Shown here one piece after another: positions 1 to 10,307 of a stretch of 64,000 nucleotides of DNA; the first letter of the stretch is position 1; each line of letters starts with the position of its first letter. A program made the position numbers and the translations under genes. The stretch comes from Nephrocerus scutellatus (Eukaryota; Arthropoda; Insecta; Diptera; Pipunculidae): the NCBI GenBank assembly GCA_947095585.1, contig OX352763.1:42086010-42150009 (forward strand), in the 5' to 3' direction. The notes under the pieces were generated by a model that saw nothing but the letters and a program-made list of their open reading frames with translations, had not been told where the DNA came from and did no database searches.

Positions 1-82
1 GCATTAGCCCAAAACTTTGAAGAAAATTTTTTTTTCTGGTCCCAGAATCACATTGCATGTAATAGACAGAATATAGAACTGC

Positions 83-500
83 GTGATTATTCTAACTAGT
101 GATAGAAATAGCGCGAATACAATCGAACCGCTCGAAAATCGTAGAAATGCTTCCTGCTTGTCACTGTTCTATTGTTTTTTCCACAAGCGGTGTTCAAAAA
201 AAATATTCAGGCGAATCCCGTCGATGCTCCAACTCATCCATAATTCTCGCGCCTTAACTCGAGTCCACTGGTCTACCATTAACCCCATCATCGGACGTAC
301 CGACCTTCTTAAGCCGCACAATAATTATGTGGAATAAATTGCAATGCTCCGTGTTTCCGTGTCTGTATGATTCGCAGAAATTCAAGACACATTTGTAAAG
401 ACATATCTTACTAAACTCTCCTTAATCCCTTAATTCCCTAACGCCCACGTGTACTTAGCTACAATGCTAAGTGCAATAGGTGTCAGAAGATACCAGCCGC
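83..500 (+). pseudogene. LINE 3' coding tail, decayed
   Basis: The frame from about 110 to 337 reads like the last part of a non-LTR retrotransposon ORF2 (a cysteine-containing 'CLSLFY' stretch followed by an HNSR-type segment). It is followed, with stops and shifts, by a tail around 400-490. That tail resembles 42690-42770: both share a 'CTAACGCCCACG' block and a nearby GCTAAG. The pairing of the two tails is what I see directly; assignment to a Jockey/CR1-like clade is inference from general similarity. No catalytic domain is left. Confidence 0.35.
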
Positions 501-1499
501 CCCACCGGAAAAAGAAGAAAACACTTGGGTATGTACACTGTGGTTCACTAGATTAGAAGCAGGCAATTTTGAAAAGTAAAAATGATCTTTCTCCCGTTAT
601 ATGGCAGTGAGAGAAAGAGAAAAATGGTGAAAGAAACAGTGGTTTATGTTGAAAGCAATTGTAAATTGAAAAATTTTAAGAGAACAAGCTAATGGTAGTT
701 TTTATGAAACTTTAACTCAATGAGTCAGATTGGCATGCATTTGAATGGCTTCATTAAATTAGAAGCAGTCAAAGTATTTTTTTTTAATCATTTATCCAAA
801 TAATCCTTATAATGTTGTGATGGTAATAAAATAAAGAAACTTACAATCTTAGCATTTTTATGACCTGATTTTTTTTTAATTTGTTGCACATTATAGATTT
901 TATATTTTTTTTGAAGGAAAAATGAATGAAAAACCTTTAAATCTTTATTTATTTTTTTTAAACTACTTAACTATACTTAAAACAATTTAACAAAACAAAA
1001 AATACAAAACAACATTAAATCCTTAATATAGCGTTTGCAGCCTCACGTGTCCCCAGTACATCTGGCTCCAGAGAGCTGTCACAAGGGCAACCCTCCGAGA
1101 CCCATTAAATAGAACGCACCCGACGCTACCTCCGCTTCTCTTTAGGGTTGAATGTCGGCCACACCCCAGTCTAGCCACTAGTCTATAATTGTATTGCTCG
1201 TATATTACGATCTCGTTCAGGTATGTTACTGCAGTATGTTCAGTTAGCATCCCAACTACCCAAAGTCATTGTTATGTATAATAGATCATATTGTGCATCA
1301 GTTCCACGTTGCACGAGTCCGACAGATAGTCCAGTGCATCCAGATGCAAGAATGCCTCAGTCCGCTCTCTAGTGCTCTATCGAAGTACCTGAGGATTCGG
1401 ATAAAATGCTCCCGAAATTAAGTCATTAAGCGAAAAAGCTTTTTCAGCGCCATAAAAACAGCTCTACCTTTTTAAAAACTTTTATTTAACTTGGCCCCG
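491..1499. other. non-coding, AT-rich
   Basis: Nothing recognisable. From 600 to 1020 the sequence is AT-rich with T runs. A 75-codon minus-strand frame at 1023-1250 has no recognisable domain or splice context and is not called a gene. Confidence 0.5.
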
Positions 1500-1806
1500 T
1501 TTTGTCTTTTAACTTTACACCGACTGACTTCGACTTCACGAACTTAATGGAGCCGTTACCTCAGTTGAACCGCAATCAAATGACGATTTCGCAACGAAGT
1601 CGTCCCAAAAAAACGGTTATCACGCTGTGTTGCAGCACGAGGTCGTCCAGATTCTTGTCGCGCTCTGAAGCCGCCAGTTTCTTGATATCTCTGCCACGCT
1701 TGATGAACGGAGAATCGGCTCAAATTCAGTTGTCGAGCCACTTTCTGTTCTACCCCTCATCAATTAGTGCAACCATTTGAGCGGCTACCTCTTGTGTGGT
1801 ACTCAT
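1500..1806 (-). pseudogene. Tc1-like transposase N-terminal fragment
   Basis: Reading the minus strand from an ATG at 1806 gives a short start that ends at a TAG. One frame over, it continues with a helix-turn-helix segment including 'RYQETGGF' and the basic 'SGRPRAATQRD' stretch typical of the two-part paired-like DNA-binding domain of Tc1 transposases, then 'TTSLRNRHL'. Past about 1556 the frame breaks up with more stops. The catalytic DDE domain is absent and no inverted repeats were found. This is a dead fragment of a Tc1/mariner-superfamily element. Confidence 0.75.
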
Positions 1807-2084
1807 TTTCTTGTTCCGGATGAAGACGTAATAGATAGAAGACCGTTTAGGCTAAGCGTTGATATGCGAATGATGACTATGGTAATGTATTGTTATTATT
1901 GAGGTTAATTCTAAACCCTACATTATGCCTTTAACAAAATCACTTTGTTGGCACGGTATAAGTACAAAAAAAAGTACCACTGGATAGGTGTTGAAATAGA
2001 CTTTGAATCTGTACTCAAGAAAATTAAACAAACATTGGATTTTTTTATATTTTCGAACTTTTGTTGAAAATTTATCAATATGTG

Positions 2085-2350
2085 AGTTTTTTGCACCCAA
2101 GTGTATTTGTAAAAACTCGAAAAACTGTCAAGTAAACTGCCACTTCTGGTTGGCCGATTTTCGCCAAAATCAGCTGGGACCTCCAAATTTATGTAAAACC
2201 CTTAAATATGAATTTTCATAACCATCAATTCGGCAGTCTGGGCTGTTGAGTGGACACAGACAGACAGAATGAGAGACTAACTGACAGACTCACAGAGAGA
2301 CAGAGATTTTTTTTCGCTTTCTATAACTCAGGAGATACGGAAATGGGTAA
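2085..2350 (+). repeat. dispersed repeat family A, copy 1
   Basis: The stretch carries the family A marks: 'CTCGAAAAACTGTC', 'TATGAATTTTCAT', a 'CAGTCTGGGCTGT' block and then 'GGACACAGACAGACAGA' and 'CAGGAGATACGG'. The same marks recur in the same order at 52455-52670, 55090-55515 and 63325-63670. A run of about 22 A residues follows at 2357-2380. No coding frame is conserved between copies. Confidence 0.75.
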
Positions 2351-2459
2351 ATCTGCAAAAAAAAAAAAAAAAAAAAAAAACCTTTTGCGAGGTCCTTCTA
2401 ATCTTATGAATCGATTTAAATGTATGCCATTCTGACTCATGACTCAAGGCCGTTATCTT

Positions 2460-3780
2460 GTTCTAGATACTTTATAAATTCGTACCGTTTCATATTAACC
2501 ACTGACTACTCTAACTTTCACCATTATTTGTTTTTTATTTCGTTACATATAACTGGATAAATTTCAATTTTATCTCACAAAATGATGTGCTTCTTATCTA
2601 GTGGACCGCAGTGTACTTACAAAAAATAAAAATAACATGGGTGGACCGGGAAATCGATAACGCCACTAGAACATCACACGTTTAAAACTGGAGGACAAGA
2701 GGCGACAGTGGAACAGGCTTTAAAGTCACAACTAGACACTGAAAATGTCGGTTAAAAGTTCTCACTGCAACTCAATGTGTTATTGTAACTCACCCCCGCC
2801 ATTTACGAGGAAATGATTCCAAGGGACAATTATAATTAATTCCACAACAGTGTGGCTATTTATTACAAAACCATCACCGATTCTAGTTGTAAATAAAAAC
2901 GTTTTGAACCTGTTTGGCCCAATGAAGATATCGTCCTAGCACAGGTAGAGCTAGTAGAATAATAAATTGTTTCCATTACTAGCAAATCCCAGGCGTATTC
3001 ATAGAAATAAACGAAAATCTGATAAAAGCGTTTTTTGCATTGCAATCAGAATATTAAATTTCGTTGAAATTTGTCTTTGCAAAGCTGGCTTTGTCTGTGT
3101 GAGTGTGTATGTGTGCACACAAATCAACTGCGCGACCTGCACTGCACTGCACGAACACAGCCTGCAGCATTACTGTCCGCGGCCGTTCTTAGTTCGGAAT
3201 TTTAAATCAAAATTTCGACACCTAAGCCACTAACACCTTTTGGGCCGCCGGCACAAGCAACAAGCAATTCACGATTATTTGGAAATTGGATTGCATTATC
3301 ACTTTGTTTCGGAACGGACGGACGGACGGTCGCTTTTGTCATCTCATCATTGTCGTTGTCATCGAATGAGTGAAGTGAGTCGCCGCGGACGCGGACGAAT
3401 GCATTGAATTCAGAGCAGTGATGCAAGGCAATCGGCGTTGTTGGCTATTGCTGGCGGTGCGCGGCTGCTTACAAGTACACAACACAAACATCATATTTCA
3501 CCTGAAAATGTCGGAATGATATTTTCCGCTGTCTTTTTATTAATACATAATAAAAATATCACGGTAATTATAATTGTTGTTGTTGTGCTACAACGCGACT
3601 GAGAGAAGCAGGGCAGAGCAAGTTGATGGGAATTGTGTGACGAGCTAATTGCGCGCGCTTCGCTATCTCCGTATCCGAGAAGGAGGCATCGTGTCTAGGT
3701 TTCTAGATGAACTCGGCTAATATGACATAGAACGCTGCGACCGGCCGACAGTAGGAGCGGGAAGATCAGGAATTAGCAAC
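2460..3780. other. non-coding stretch
   Basis: No gene recognised. It contains a short GGAC tandem run near 3310-3328 and, from about 3590 to 3780, a more GC-rich section rich in purines that precedes the small signal-peptide-like ORF. That composition would fit a first exon or promoter region, but no core promoter motif is clear enough to call. Confidence 0.4.
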
Positions 3781-3789
3781 AGCTAAAAC

Positions 3790-3909
3790 ATGTTACCACG
3801 TTCTCTGATGTACACGTATACAGCACTAACCATAATACTAATAATAATAACAACAACCAAAGCGGCAGCTGCAGCAGCAGCCTACGACATTAAAAAGAAG
3901 TCGATGTAG
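3790..3909 (+). CDS. possible signal-peptide-like small ORF
   Basis: A 39-codon ORF from an ATG with A at -3. Residues 13-21 are strongly hydrophobic (LTIILIIIT), followed by a run of alanines, as in a secretory signal peptide with a possible cleavage in the Ala stretch. It ends at a TAG 11 nt before a consensus splice donor (GTAAGT at 3921-3926), so if this is a first exon the stop must belong to a micropeptide or upstream ORF. The low-complexity ATA/GCA codon runs mean it may be chance. No homolog recognised. Confidence 0.25.
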   Translation: MLPRSLMYTYTALTIILIIITTTKAAAAAAAYDIKKKSM

Positions 3910-3926
3910 ACACAAAGTTCGTAAGT

Positions 3927-4836
3927 TGTTTGTTTAATTTTCCCAAAAAACGTGACTCGAATTGGGAAACGCGGCGCTCGCGCCTATCGATACAATGAGA
4001 ATGGGAATGAATGGATGGATGATGGTTAGGTTAGTTAGTTAGGTGGCCGGCCGGCCGCATCTAGAGGCTTTAAATTTCGAACAGGCAACAAGCACACACA
4101 AACCCAACGTGATGATAGGTGTGTGTGCGATACGTGGTACTTGGTTATTCCTTCACTATTCCCCATTCAAATTCCAATCCCAAGAATTTGGTCAAAAATT
4201 CAAAATCGATGTACTGTTGCAGTGAGCACTACTGCAGCGTGAGGAATGCGCCTCGAAAAGTTCAATCAAAATCAAACTTTTGTAGGTGGGAGTTATATAA
4301 CAATAATAATAGGGGAGGGGTAGGAGCTAGAAACGTTAAATCTAGCTCACCTCCAGTGGTGTGTCATTTGAGAAATGTACTCGTTGTAGCAATTTATAGC
4401 CCTTATAGAAAGGAATGCACTTGCGGACAGTTCGACATACGGTTTAAAATTAAGGAAACAAACCAACAAAACCTGAGATGTTGAGCACGAAAGTGTAGCA
4501 TTTAACCCACTACGGACTTCTTAAATACAAAATATCCTACAGTGCAAGCCAACTATCTCATTTTTGGCAAAAACAAAAAAAAACCTCTCTACTCAATTCG
4601 AACGCCCCATTTTCCCATTGGGGTTTTTTTTTGGATGTGCGTGAAGTTAAAGCTGCTGTTTCTGCAACGTTTCAACTTGTCAATAACTGCCATTTAATAG
4701 TGGAAATCACACGATTTGAAACTATCCACTTTTTTTATCAAACTTCACGTTCGGTTGCGACAATTTTACGTGCGACTCACTTGCGTCCAAAAAACGAACC
4801 ATTGAACGTCTGCGAGTTAACATTATGATCTTCATA
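3927..4836. other. non-coding stretch
   Basis: No gene recognised. Contains a GGTTAGTTAGTTAGG tract near 4025-4042 next to GGCCGGCCGGCCGC at about 4044. Frames of up to 121 codons at 4119-4484 show no domain, no splice context and no biased composition. Confidence 0.4.
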
Positions 4837-5206
4837 AATTCCCGTGGCAATAAGGCAAAGAAACGCAAGGCTCGGCACTTCTTGCTTACGGCTGCAGTAT
4901 AATTGAGGCCGAAAATTTTTCAATTCCATGTCGATCTCAGGAATTGGGCATCTATATGACTATTTCGTGGTGCTGAGAAGGCATGGCAATATAAACTATA
5001 CAACTAATACAAAGTAATCCTAATTCCCGTGGCAATAAGACAAAGAAACGCAAGGCTCGGCACTTCTTACTTACGGCTGCAGTGTAATTGAGGCCGAAAA
5101 TTATTCAATTCCGTGTAGATCTCAGGAATTGGGCACCTATATGACTATTTTGTGGTGCTGTGAAGGCATGCCAATATAAACAACACAAGTAATACAAAGT
5201 AATCGT
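4837..5206 (+). repeat. 185-bp tandem duplication
   Basis: Two head-to-tail units begin at 4837 and 5022 with 'AATTCCCGTGGCAATAAG' and end with 'AATACAAAGTAATC'. They differ by scattered substitutions. The short end motif AATACAAAGTAAT occurs once more at about 5239, so a third, mostly deleted unit is possible. The pair lies about 90 bp outside the retroelement's LTR. No protein is conserved across the units. Confidence 0.85.
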
Positions 5207-5294
5207 CGCAATGTCTTCTGCTTAGGAACCACACAATAAATACAAAGTAATTATAACGCAACGAGGCGCGATCAGCAGACGTTTGTTTATGACA

Positions 5295-5298
5295 TATA
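5295..5298. repeat. target site duplication TATA (left)
   Basis: TATA immediately outside the left LTR is repeated at 12737-12740 immediately outside the right LTR. Removing the element and one copy restores an alternating purine-pyrimidine palindrome, CATATATG, which fits the known preference of errantiviruses for such targets with 4-bp duplications. Confidence 0.85.
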
Positions 5299-5681
5299 AG
5301 TTAAGGTATTTGAGTCGCGCAGCTCCAAAAAAAAATACAACACGTGCAGTTAGAGGTTGAATCAGAACTACTGATAATTTATTTATTGCGTATATTTATA
5401 ATTTAACAAATTTGCTTTCAATAATACTTATTCTAGGAATTACAAATTATGCTTATGCTATTGTTTTAGTTTTAATAATTCTTATTCTAAGAATTATTAA
5501 AGCAAGAATATTACTTCTGCAAATTATGCTTACTCTACAGTCTACAGCAAAACAATATTGCAACACGGGAAATTGGGTGTCTGGGCAGGTGAAATATTGT
5601 GCAGTGTCATCGGTAAAAGGTATTGTGTGGAAACGCAGTGTGGGATTGTGTAAAGGGCAACGACCGATATTTGTGTTAACT
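5299..5681 (-). repeat. 3' LTR
   Basis: 383 bp bounded by the 6-bp inverted repeat AGTTAA/TTAACT and matching 12354-12736 throughout. Inside it a direct repeat of about 55 bp is visible: 'CTTATTCTA' with flanking AATTA at about 5428 and again at about 5480, and 'CAAATTATGCTTA' at 5442 and 5519. On the minus strand it holds TATAAATA at 5393-5400, overlapping AATAAA signals at 5378-5387 and an initiator-like TCAGT at 5370-5374. Frames of about 90-105 codons across the LTR are not genes. Confidence 0.95.
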
Positions 5682-5692
5682 CCCCCCTTCTT
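5682..5692 (-). promoter_or_regulatory. polypurine tract
   Basis: Minus strand AAGAAGGGGGG directly abuts the 3' LTR. This is the expected RNase H-resistant primer for plus-strand DNA synthesis in LTR retroelements. Confidence 0.9.
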
Positions 5693-5712
5693 AAGTATCA
5701 GCGTCCCGCTGA

Positions 5713-7147
5713 TCAAAAGTTTATCTTAATGGGTTCTAGATTTGAAATTTTAAAAGTGGCATCAAGGGGTTCATTTTGTTTTTTAAATTTCAAACAAAAG
5801 ATTAGAATAAGATTTAGCAATATACTAATTAATAGGATGGTTATATCTGAGCCTATTGAGAGAGCCGTATAAGATGAAAAATGGGATAATTTCTTAACGT
5901 TGTCCAAATGAAGTTTGTGAAGATACTGGAGATCTAATCTCATACCACTTTCCGTCAGGTTATTATATAGTAATGGAGGTAAAATATGGTATGATCGACT
6001 TTCCCAATTTGTGTATTTAATGTTATCTAATTCAATTGATTCATTTTGAAAATTAATTAGGAAAGTGCCGTTAAGGATTCTATTGGTTCGACTGTATGAA
6101 AGATTGCCGTAGTAGTTAGTTAAGAATAAGGTACCCTCATTTATGAGTTCGGCAATTGGTTTATTTTGAAATTGGTAATTACATGTTGCATCTTCGCTAT
6201 TTAAGAGCTTAATAATGCAATGGTTTGGAGCTAGTTTTTGAAGTTGATTTTTTCTACAGATAGTCGTATCTTGTATTACGGTACATTTTTCTCTGACACC
6301 AAACTTCGTTGTTTGGGATATAAACAAGTTAAAAAAGTCTAGATCTATCCTTTTGTTGTTTTTTACTGTTGATCGTATTATGATGTTGTTAAACACTACC
6401 TCTTCCGTTTGGGGCAAGCAAATAACGTATAATAGGAGATTATCTTTTATTACCATGATGGGTTCAGAATATTCGATGGCCTGAAGTTCGTTCTTAAAAG
6501 GAAGTGTTCCTGTTTTGGAAAGTAAGTCAGCAATATCAGCCTTGTTTAGTAAATTTGAATTAACTATACTTTTTTTGGCAAGTTGTCCTGCTAAAACTAT
6601 TTCTCCGATTTCGTCTTTAAGTAGACCAAGCTTGTTAAAAAGTATTTGTTCATATTTTCCTGTATTATTTGTGTCTAAAATTTCGGTTATTCTATTATAT
6701 TTATCTATTAGGTTATTGCTTAATTTGCTGAAGCGCTGATTTACTTGATATTGCTTATTGTTATTACTAATAAGTTCATTGCTTTTTGCCAAAATGTTAT
6801 CCCAGTCTGTCGCATCTGGATTACCAGCCAGCCATTTCCAGGCGGATCCTATCCAGTTTATTGATCTTTTAGTCTTCCTCAGATTTTTTCCTTGTAGTTG
6901 CTCCATCAGGTTGTCTATTTTAGAAAGTTGGTGACTTAATTGTTGTAAATAAGGATTTGTTTTAAGGATATTGTGGTGCACATCTGCTCTTAGGCCATCT
7001 ATTATTTCTTCGTAATCGGTAAGGTTTATGGTATGTATTATTTTATAGTTTCCGTTTATTATTCTTCCCGTTCCTTGTTTCACTGCAATGAGAGGGCTAT
7101 TGTACTCGTAGACGTTCACAACGGCTTCTGCACATAAGGGGATTAAT
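5713..7147 (-). CDS. env: Env, baculovirus F-type envelope glycoprotein
   Basis: The open frame has 468 codons from an internal GTG at 7119, but stays open upstream to the splice acceptor at 7148-7150, where the sequence reads like the end of a signal peptide (LIPLCAEA). A basic site RKTKR at residues 81-85 (counting from the GTG) suggests furin-type cleavage, and the next stretch (SINWIGSAWKWLAG) sits where F-type proteins have their fusion peptide. A transmembrane helix lies at about 422-443, followed by a cytoplasmic tail of about 25 residues. Several N-x-S/T sites occur. No ATG opens the frame, so translation must start on an upstream exon, as in other errantiviruses whose env mRNA is spliced. 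The frame is intact. Confidence 0.92.
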
Positions 7148-7160
7148 CTGAAATGGGAGG
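7141..7160 (-). promoter_or_regulatory. candidate env splice acceptor
   Basis: Minus strand shows a pyrimidine-rich CCTCCCATTTCAG with the AG at 7148-7149, inside the last codons of pol. Downstream, the env frame is open at once. In gypsy-type elements env is expressed from a spliced subgenomic RNA, so this is the expected site. The matching donor, near or before the gag start, could not be fixed. Confidence 0.65.
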
Positions 7161-10100
7161 TTTGTTTTTGAGGTGAGACTTATGTATTCGTTTTCCATTG
7201 GTTGTTGTTACTGTAACGGTGTTATCTAATCCTACAGTTTCTTTATGATATATGGGTTTTTCTTTTCCCTTTATTTGTTTATTTCTTTTATATACTGTTT
7301 CACCAGGATTGTAGTTTCTTGGTGGAGATCTTTTTTGATTGTGTCTGTTGATCTGATTCCTTTGATTACGTAAAATTTCGTATCTTAAATCAGTGTTAAT
7401 TATGTTTTTAAAATCTGTTAAATTCTGATAATTTATTCTCTGACTTCTTCCAAAGAAGATATCGGCAGGTTTCTTTTTTGTTACCGAGTGGATTGTATTG
7501 TTATATCTGTCTACTGCTATGTTAATTATTTCTTTTATCGAATAGTCTGGGAATTCTCTTTGAAGACATCTTATTATTTCAATAATAGTTGAGTGTACCC
7601 TTTCCACAGCTCCATTGACCTCACTTTTTTGCGGGGGGGCTAGGTAGAGAGTTACTCCGAGACCTTCTATATAATTAAGGATGATTGGGCTTATAAAACT
7701 ACTTTCATTGTCAGTTACCAGTATCTTTGGGACAGTAAAGAAATGCAATAATTTTATTATTCTGTTTCTAACGTGTAAAACTGATTTATTTTTAATGTGA
7801 AAAAATTTTGTGAATTTTGAAAATTTGTCCACACATGTTATGAATTTTTCTCTTTTAATTTCGATGATGTCCATATGTAATATCTCGGTTGGATATGATG
7901 GAATTGGAGTTGGTTGCAATTCAGGTTTTGGTGGATGTCTGTCATATTTGTTAGAACAACAAACATCACAAGAGTCGGTATACTTTTTTATTAGTTTGTT
8001 CATTTGAGGGAAATAGTATTTTTCTAAAATTTGTTCCCTGTTTTCCTTATGATTCCGGTGTGCGCGTTTGTGCTCGTCTTGAATTATTTTCAGTTTATTT
8101 TCCTCATTTGCGATATCCGTAACTACTCTTTGCGTGATTCTAATTTTGAAGTGAGAAAAAAACTCTCTATATACTTCTCCTAACAATGGAATAATGTGTT
8201 CTGGTATTTTAATTCCATTCAGTATATTTGGATTTAGTTTTTCTTTTAAAATTTGAGCTAGGTTGACTTTATCGAAAGATTGTAATCTTATATAATGCCT
8301 GTGGAATTTAGGATGTGGTTGTTCATAGCAAATCATATCGTTTCCTTCAGAAAAAATTAACTGGTTTCTAAAGACGTTAATCGGTGCCTCGCAGTGTGGT
8401 ATGAGGTCAGTGCTATCTTCTTCTGCACTGTGTTGTGTTCCAGAAGAAGTTAGAACGTTTAATTCCGTTGGAAGTCTTGAGAGGGCATCCGCTACAACAT
8501 TTGTTCTACCTGGTTTATATATAAGGGAATAATTAAACTCTTCAATTTTTGCCTTCCACCTTTTGAGTTTTGCATTATTATTGCGGTTACTCAAGGCAAA
8601 TGTTAAAGGCTGATGATCTGTTAAGATTTTTATGCACTTGGCTCCATAAAGGTACGTCCTAAGCTTATCGAGTGACCAAACGATTGCTAGTAATTCCTTC
8701 TCGATTACTGAATAGTTTTCTTCAACTTTGGTTAGTGACCTGGATATAAATGTGATAGGTCTATCCTTGCCCATTTCTCCTTGGGATAGAACGGCTCCAA
8801 TTGCAAAATTAGAGGCATCCGTTGTTAGAATGAATGGCATTTCAAAGTTTGGGAAAATTAAAATGTCTGAGGACACGAGCATTTCCTTAAGATTTGTAAA
8901 TGCTTTCAAAGCTTGATCGTCAAGGTGTACTTCCTTTTTTCTTGATTGATTTGCCTTTATTTGAGCATTCAATCCCCTAGTTAGGTTTGTCAAAGGCTTA
9001 GCTATTTTTGCAAAGTCTTTAATAAACTTTCGATAGTACGATGCTAGACCAAGAAAGCTCTTTAGGTCTTTAAGATTTTGTGGTGCTGGAATTTTTTGGA
9101 TTGCAGCAATTTTTTTCGGGTCTGCACGTATTCCTTCCTGAGTAATTATGTACCCTAAGAAATCCACTTCGGATCTCAAAAATTTAGATTTTTCCAAATT
9201 TACTCTTAAGTTGGCTTTTCCCAGAAATGAAAAAACCTCGTCAAGATTTCTATTATGCTCGTCCCGGTTCTTTCCGAAGACGATTATATCGTCTATATAG
9301 ACGTAGCACATCTTCCCGATAAGTGGTTTCAACACATCATTGATCATACGCTGAAAAATTGCAGGAGCATTTTTTAAACCAAACGGGAGTCGAGTAAACT
9401 CGTATTTTCCATTTGCCGTGGAAAATGCAGTTTTTGGAATGTCACTAGTTTTCATTTTTATTTGATGAAAACCAGAAGTTAGGTCAAGAGTTGTGAAGAA
9501 TTTGCATTCTCCAAGACTTGCTAGGGTGTTCGTAATGTCCGGGATAGGGTATGCGTCTGGGATAGTAATTGCGTTAAGACGCTTAAAATCTATAACTAGC
9601 CTGTATTGTTTTTCTCCTGCTGAATTAGCCTTCTTCGGGACAATCCAGAGAGGAGAGTTGTACGGGCTTTTGGATGGTCTAATAATACCATCTGCAAGCA
9701 TTTTCTCAATTTGATTTTCTACTTCTGACCTCAAATTAGCTGGATAGGGGTACGACTTTGTGTAGACCGGTTCAGACGTTGTAGTTTTTATTTCTGCACG
9801 GACACTTGTATCGATTGCTCCACAATCAGCAATGGTACCAAAAAGTTTGTCATGTTTTTTCAGGATGTTCTGAATTTCATTTTCAATGTCAGTGTTTGTT
9901 TGTACGCTGTTGACTTGTTTGGAATATTTTGCCTTTAGTTTTATTTTTATGTTAGGACTTATGTGCAAGATACTGTTTTTCCTATCAATTACAGCCTCCA
10001 AATTCCTCAAAGTATCGTCTCCTATTATTCCGTCAAATGATTTTAAGCCAGGGAGAACGAAGAAATCTAGTATACTGTTATTACCTAGGCTTCTGAAAAA

Positions 10101-10307
10101 GGGACCACTTATTTTGTGGGTGATCTCAAGCTGTCCCGCAGCTGATTGTATTTTAAACGGTGTTTTAATAGGTTTGGAATTTGTTGCAATTCTACTTGAC
10201 ACAAAGTTTTTGTTAGCTCCTGTGTCGATTAGGAATTTTAACGTTTTACCATCTCTGGTAACATACTCTAGGTAGGGTACGCTAGAGAGGCTTCCGTCAT
10301 AAAATTT
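7143..10307 (-). CDS. pol: Pol: protease, reverse transcriptase, RNase H, integrase
   Basis: Reached by -1 frameshifting from gag at 10301-10307. The in-frame GTG at 10202 is not the start, because the protease active site LIDTGA lies upstream of it, at about 10215-10232. Counting from that GTG: protease flap region with DGIIGDD near 57-63; RT with LDLTSGFHQI (239-248) and YIDDIIVFG (302-310); RNase H with TDAS (461-464), E503, D529 and D572; integrase zinc finger with H711/H715 and C745/C748; integrase DDE residues D778, D831 and E867, the last two 35 residues apart. All catalytic residues are present and there are no internal stops. The stop codon TAA at 7143-7145 overlaps the env splice acceptor. 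Neighbour order and motifs match errantiviruses. Confidence 0.97.
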   Translation of the reverse strand, partial: KFYDGSLSSVPYLEYVTRDGKTLKFLIDTGANKNFVSSRIATNSKPIKTPFKIQSAAGQLEITHKISGPFFRSLGNNSILDFFVLPGLKSFDGIIGDDTLRNLEAVIDRKNSILHISPNIKIKLKAKYSKQVNSVQTNTDIENEIQNILKKHDKLFGTIADCGAIDTSVRAEIKTTTSEPVYTKSYPYPANLRSEVENQIEKMLADGIIRPSKSPYNSPLWIVPKKANSAGEKQYRLVIDFKRLNAITIPDAYPIPDITNTLASLGECKFFTTLDLTSGFHQIKMKTSDIPKTAFSTANGKYEFTRLPFGLKNAPAIFQRMINDVLKPLIGKMCYVYIDDIIVFGKNRDEHNRNLDEVFSFLGKANLRVNLEKSKFLRSEVDFLGYIITQEGIRADPKKIAAIQKIPAPQNLKDLKSFLGLASYYRKFIKDFAKIAKPLTNLTRGLNAQIKANQSRKKEVHLDDQALKAFTNLKEMLVSSDILIFPNFEMPFILTTDASNFAIGAVLSQGEMGKDRPITFISRSLTKVEENYSVIEKELLAIVWSLDKLRTYLYGAKCIKILTDHQPLTFALSNRNNNAKLKRWKAKIEEFNYSLIYKPGRTNVVADALSRLPTELNVLTSSGTQHSAEEDSTDLIPHCEAPINVFRNQLIFSEGNDMICYEQPHPKFHRHYIRLQSFDKVNLAQILKEKLNPNILNGIKIPEHIIPLLGEVYREFFSHFKIRITQRVVTDIANEENKLKIIQDEHKRAHRNHKENREQILEKYYFPQMNKLIKKYTDSCDVCCSNKYDRHPPKPELQPTPIPSYPTEILHMDIIEIKREKFITCVDKFSKFTKFFHIKNKSVLHVRNRIIKLLHFFTVPKILVTDNESSFISPIILNYIEGLGVTLYLAPPQKSEVNGAVERVHSTIIEIIRCLQREFPDYSIKEIINIAVDRYNNTIHSVTKKKPADIFFGRSQRINYQNLTDFKNIINTDLRYEILRNQRNQINRHNQKRSPPRNYNPGETVYKRNKQIKGKEKPIYHKETVGLDNTVTVTTTNGKRIHKSHLKNKPPISD
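10266..10307 (-). promoter_or_regulatory. -1 ribosomal frameshift signal
   Basis: In the gag frame the minus strand reads A-AAT-TTT at 10301-10307, a classic X-XXY-YYZ heptamer. Slipping back one base puts ribosomes in the pol frame, which is open from a TGA just upstream. Thirteen nucleotides later CTCTAG and CTAGAG can pair as a 6-bp stem with a 10-nt loop (10266-10287) that contains the gag stop codon. The heptamer is clear. The stem is short and its spacer a little long, so its role is an inference. Confidence 0.75.

Noticed and set aside
5412..5729. A 105-codon ORF and its twin at 12467-12751
   Set aside because: Both lie within the LTRs, are the same sequence by virtue of LTR identity, run antisense to the element and have low-complexity Leu/Ile content.
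7810..10275. Plus-strand ORFs of 62-129 codons inside pol and gag
   Set aside because: They are antisense shadows of the intact minus-strand genes.
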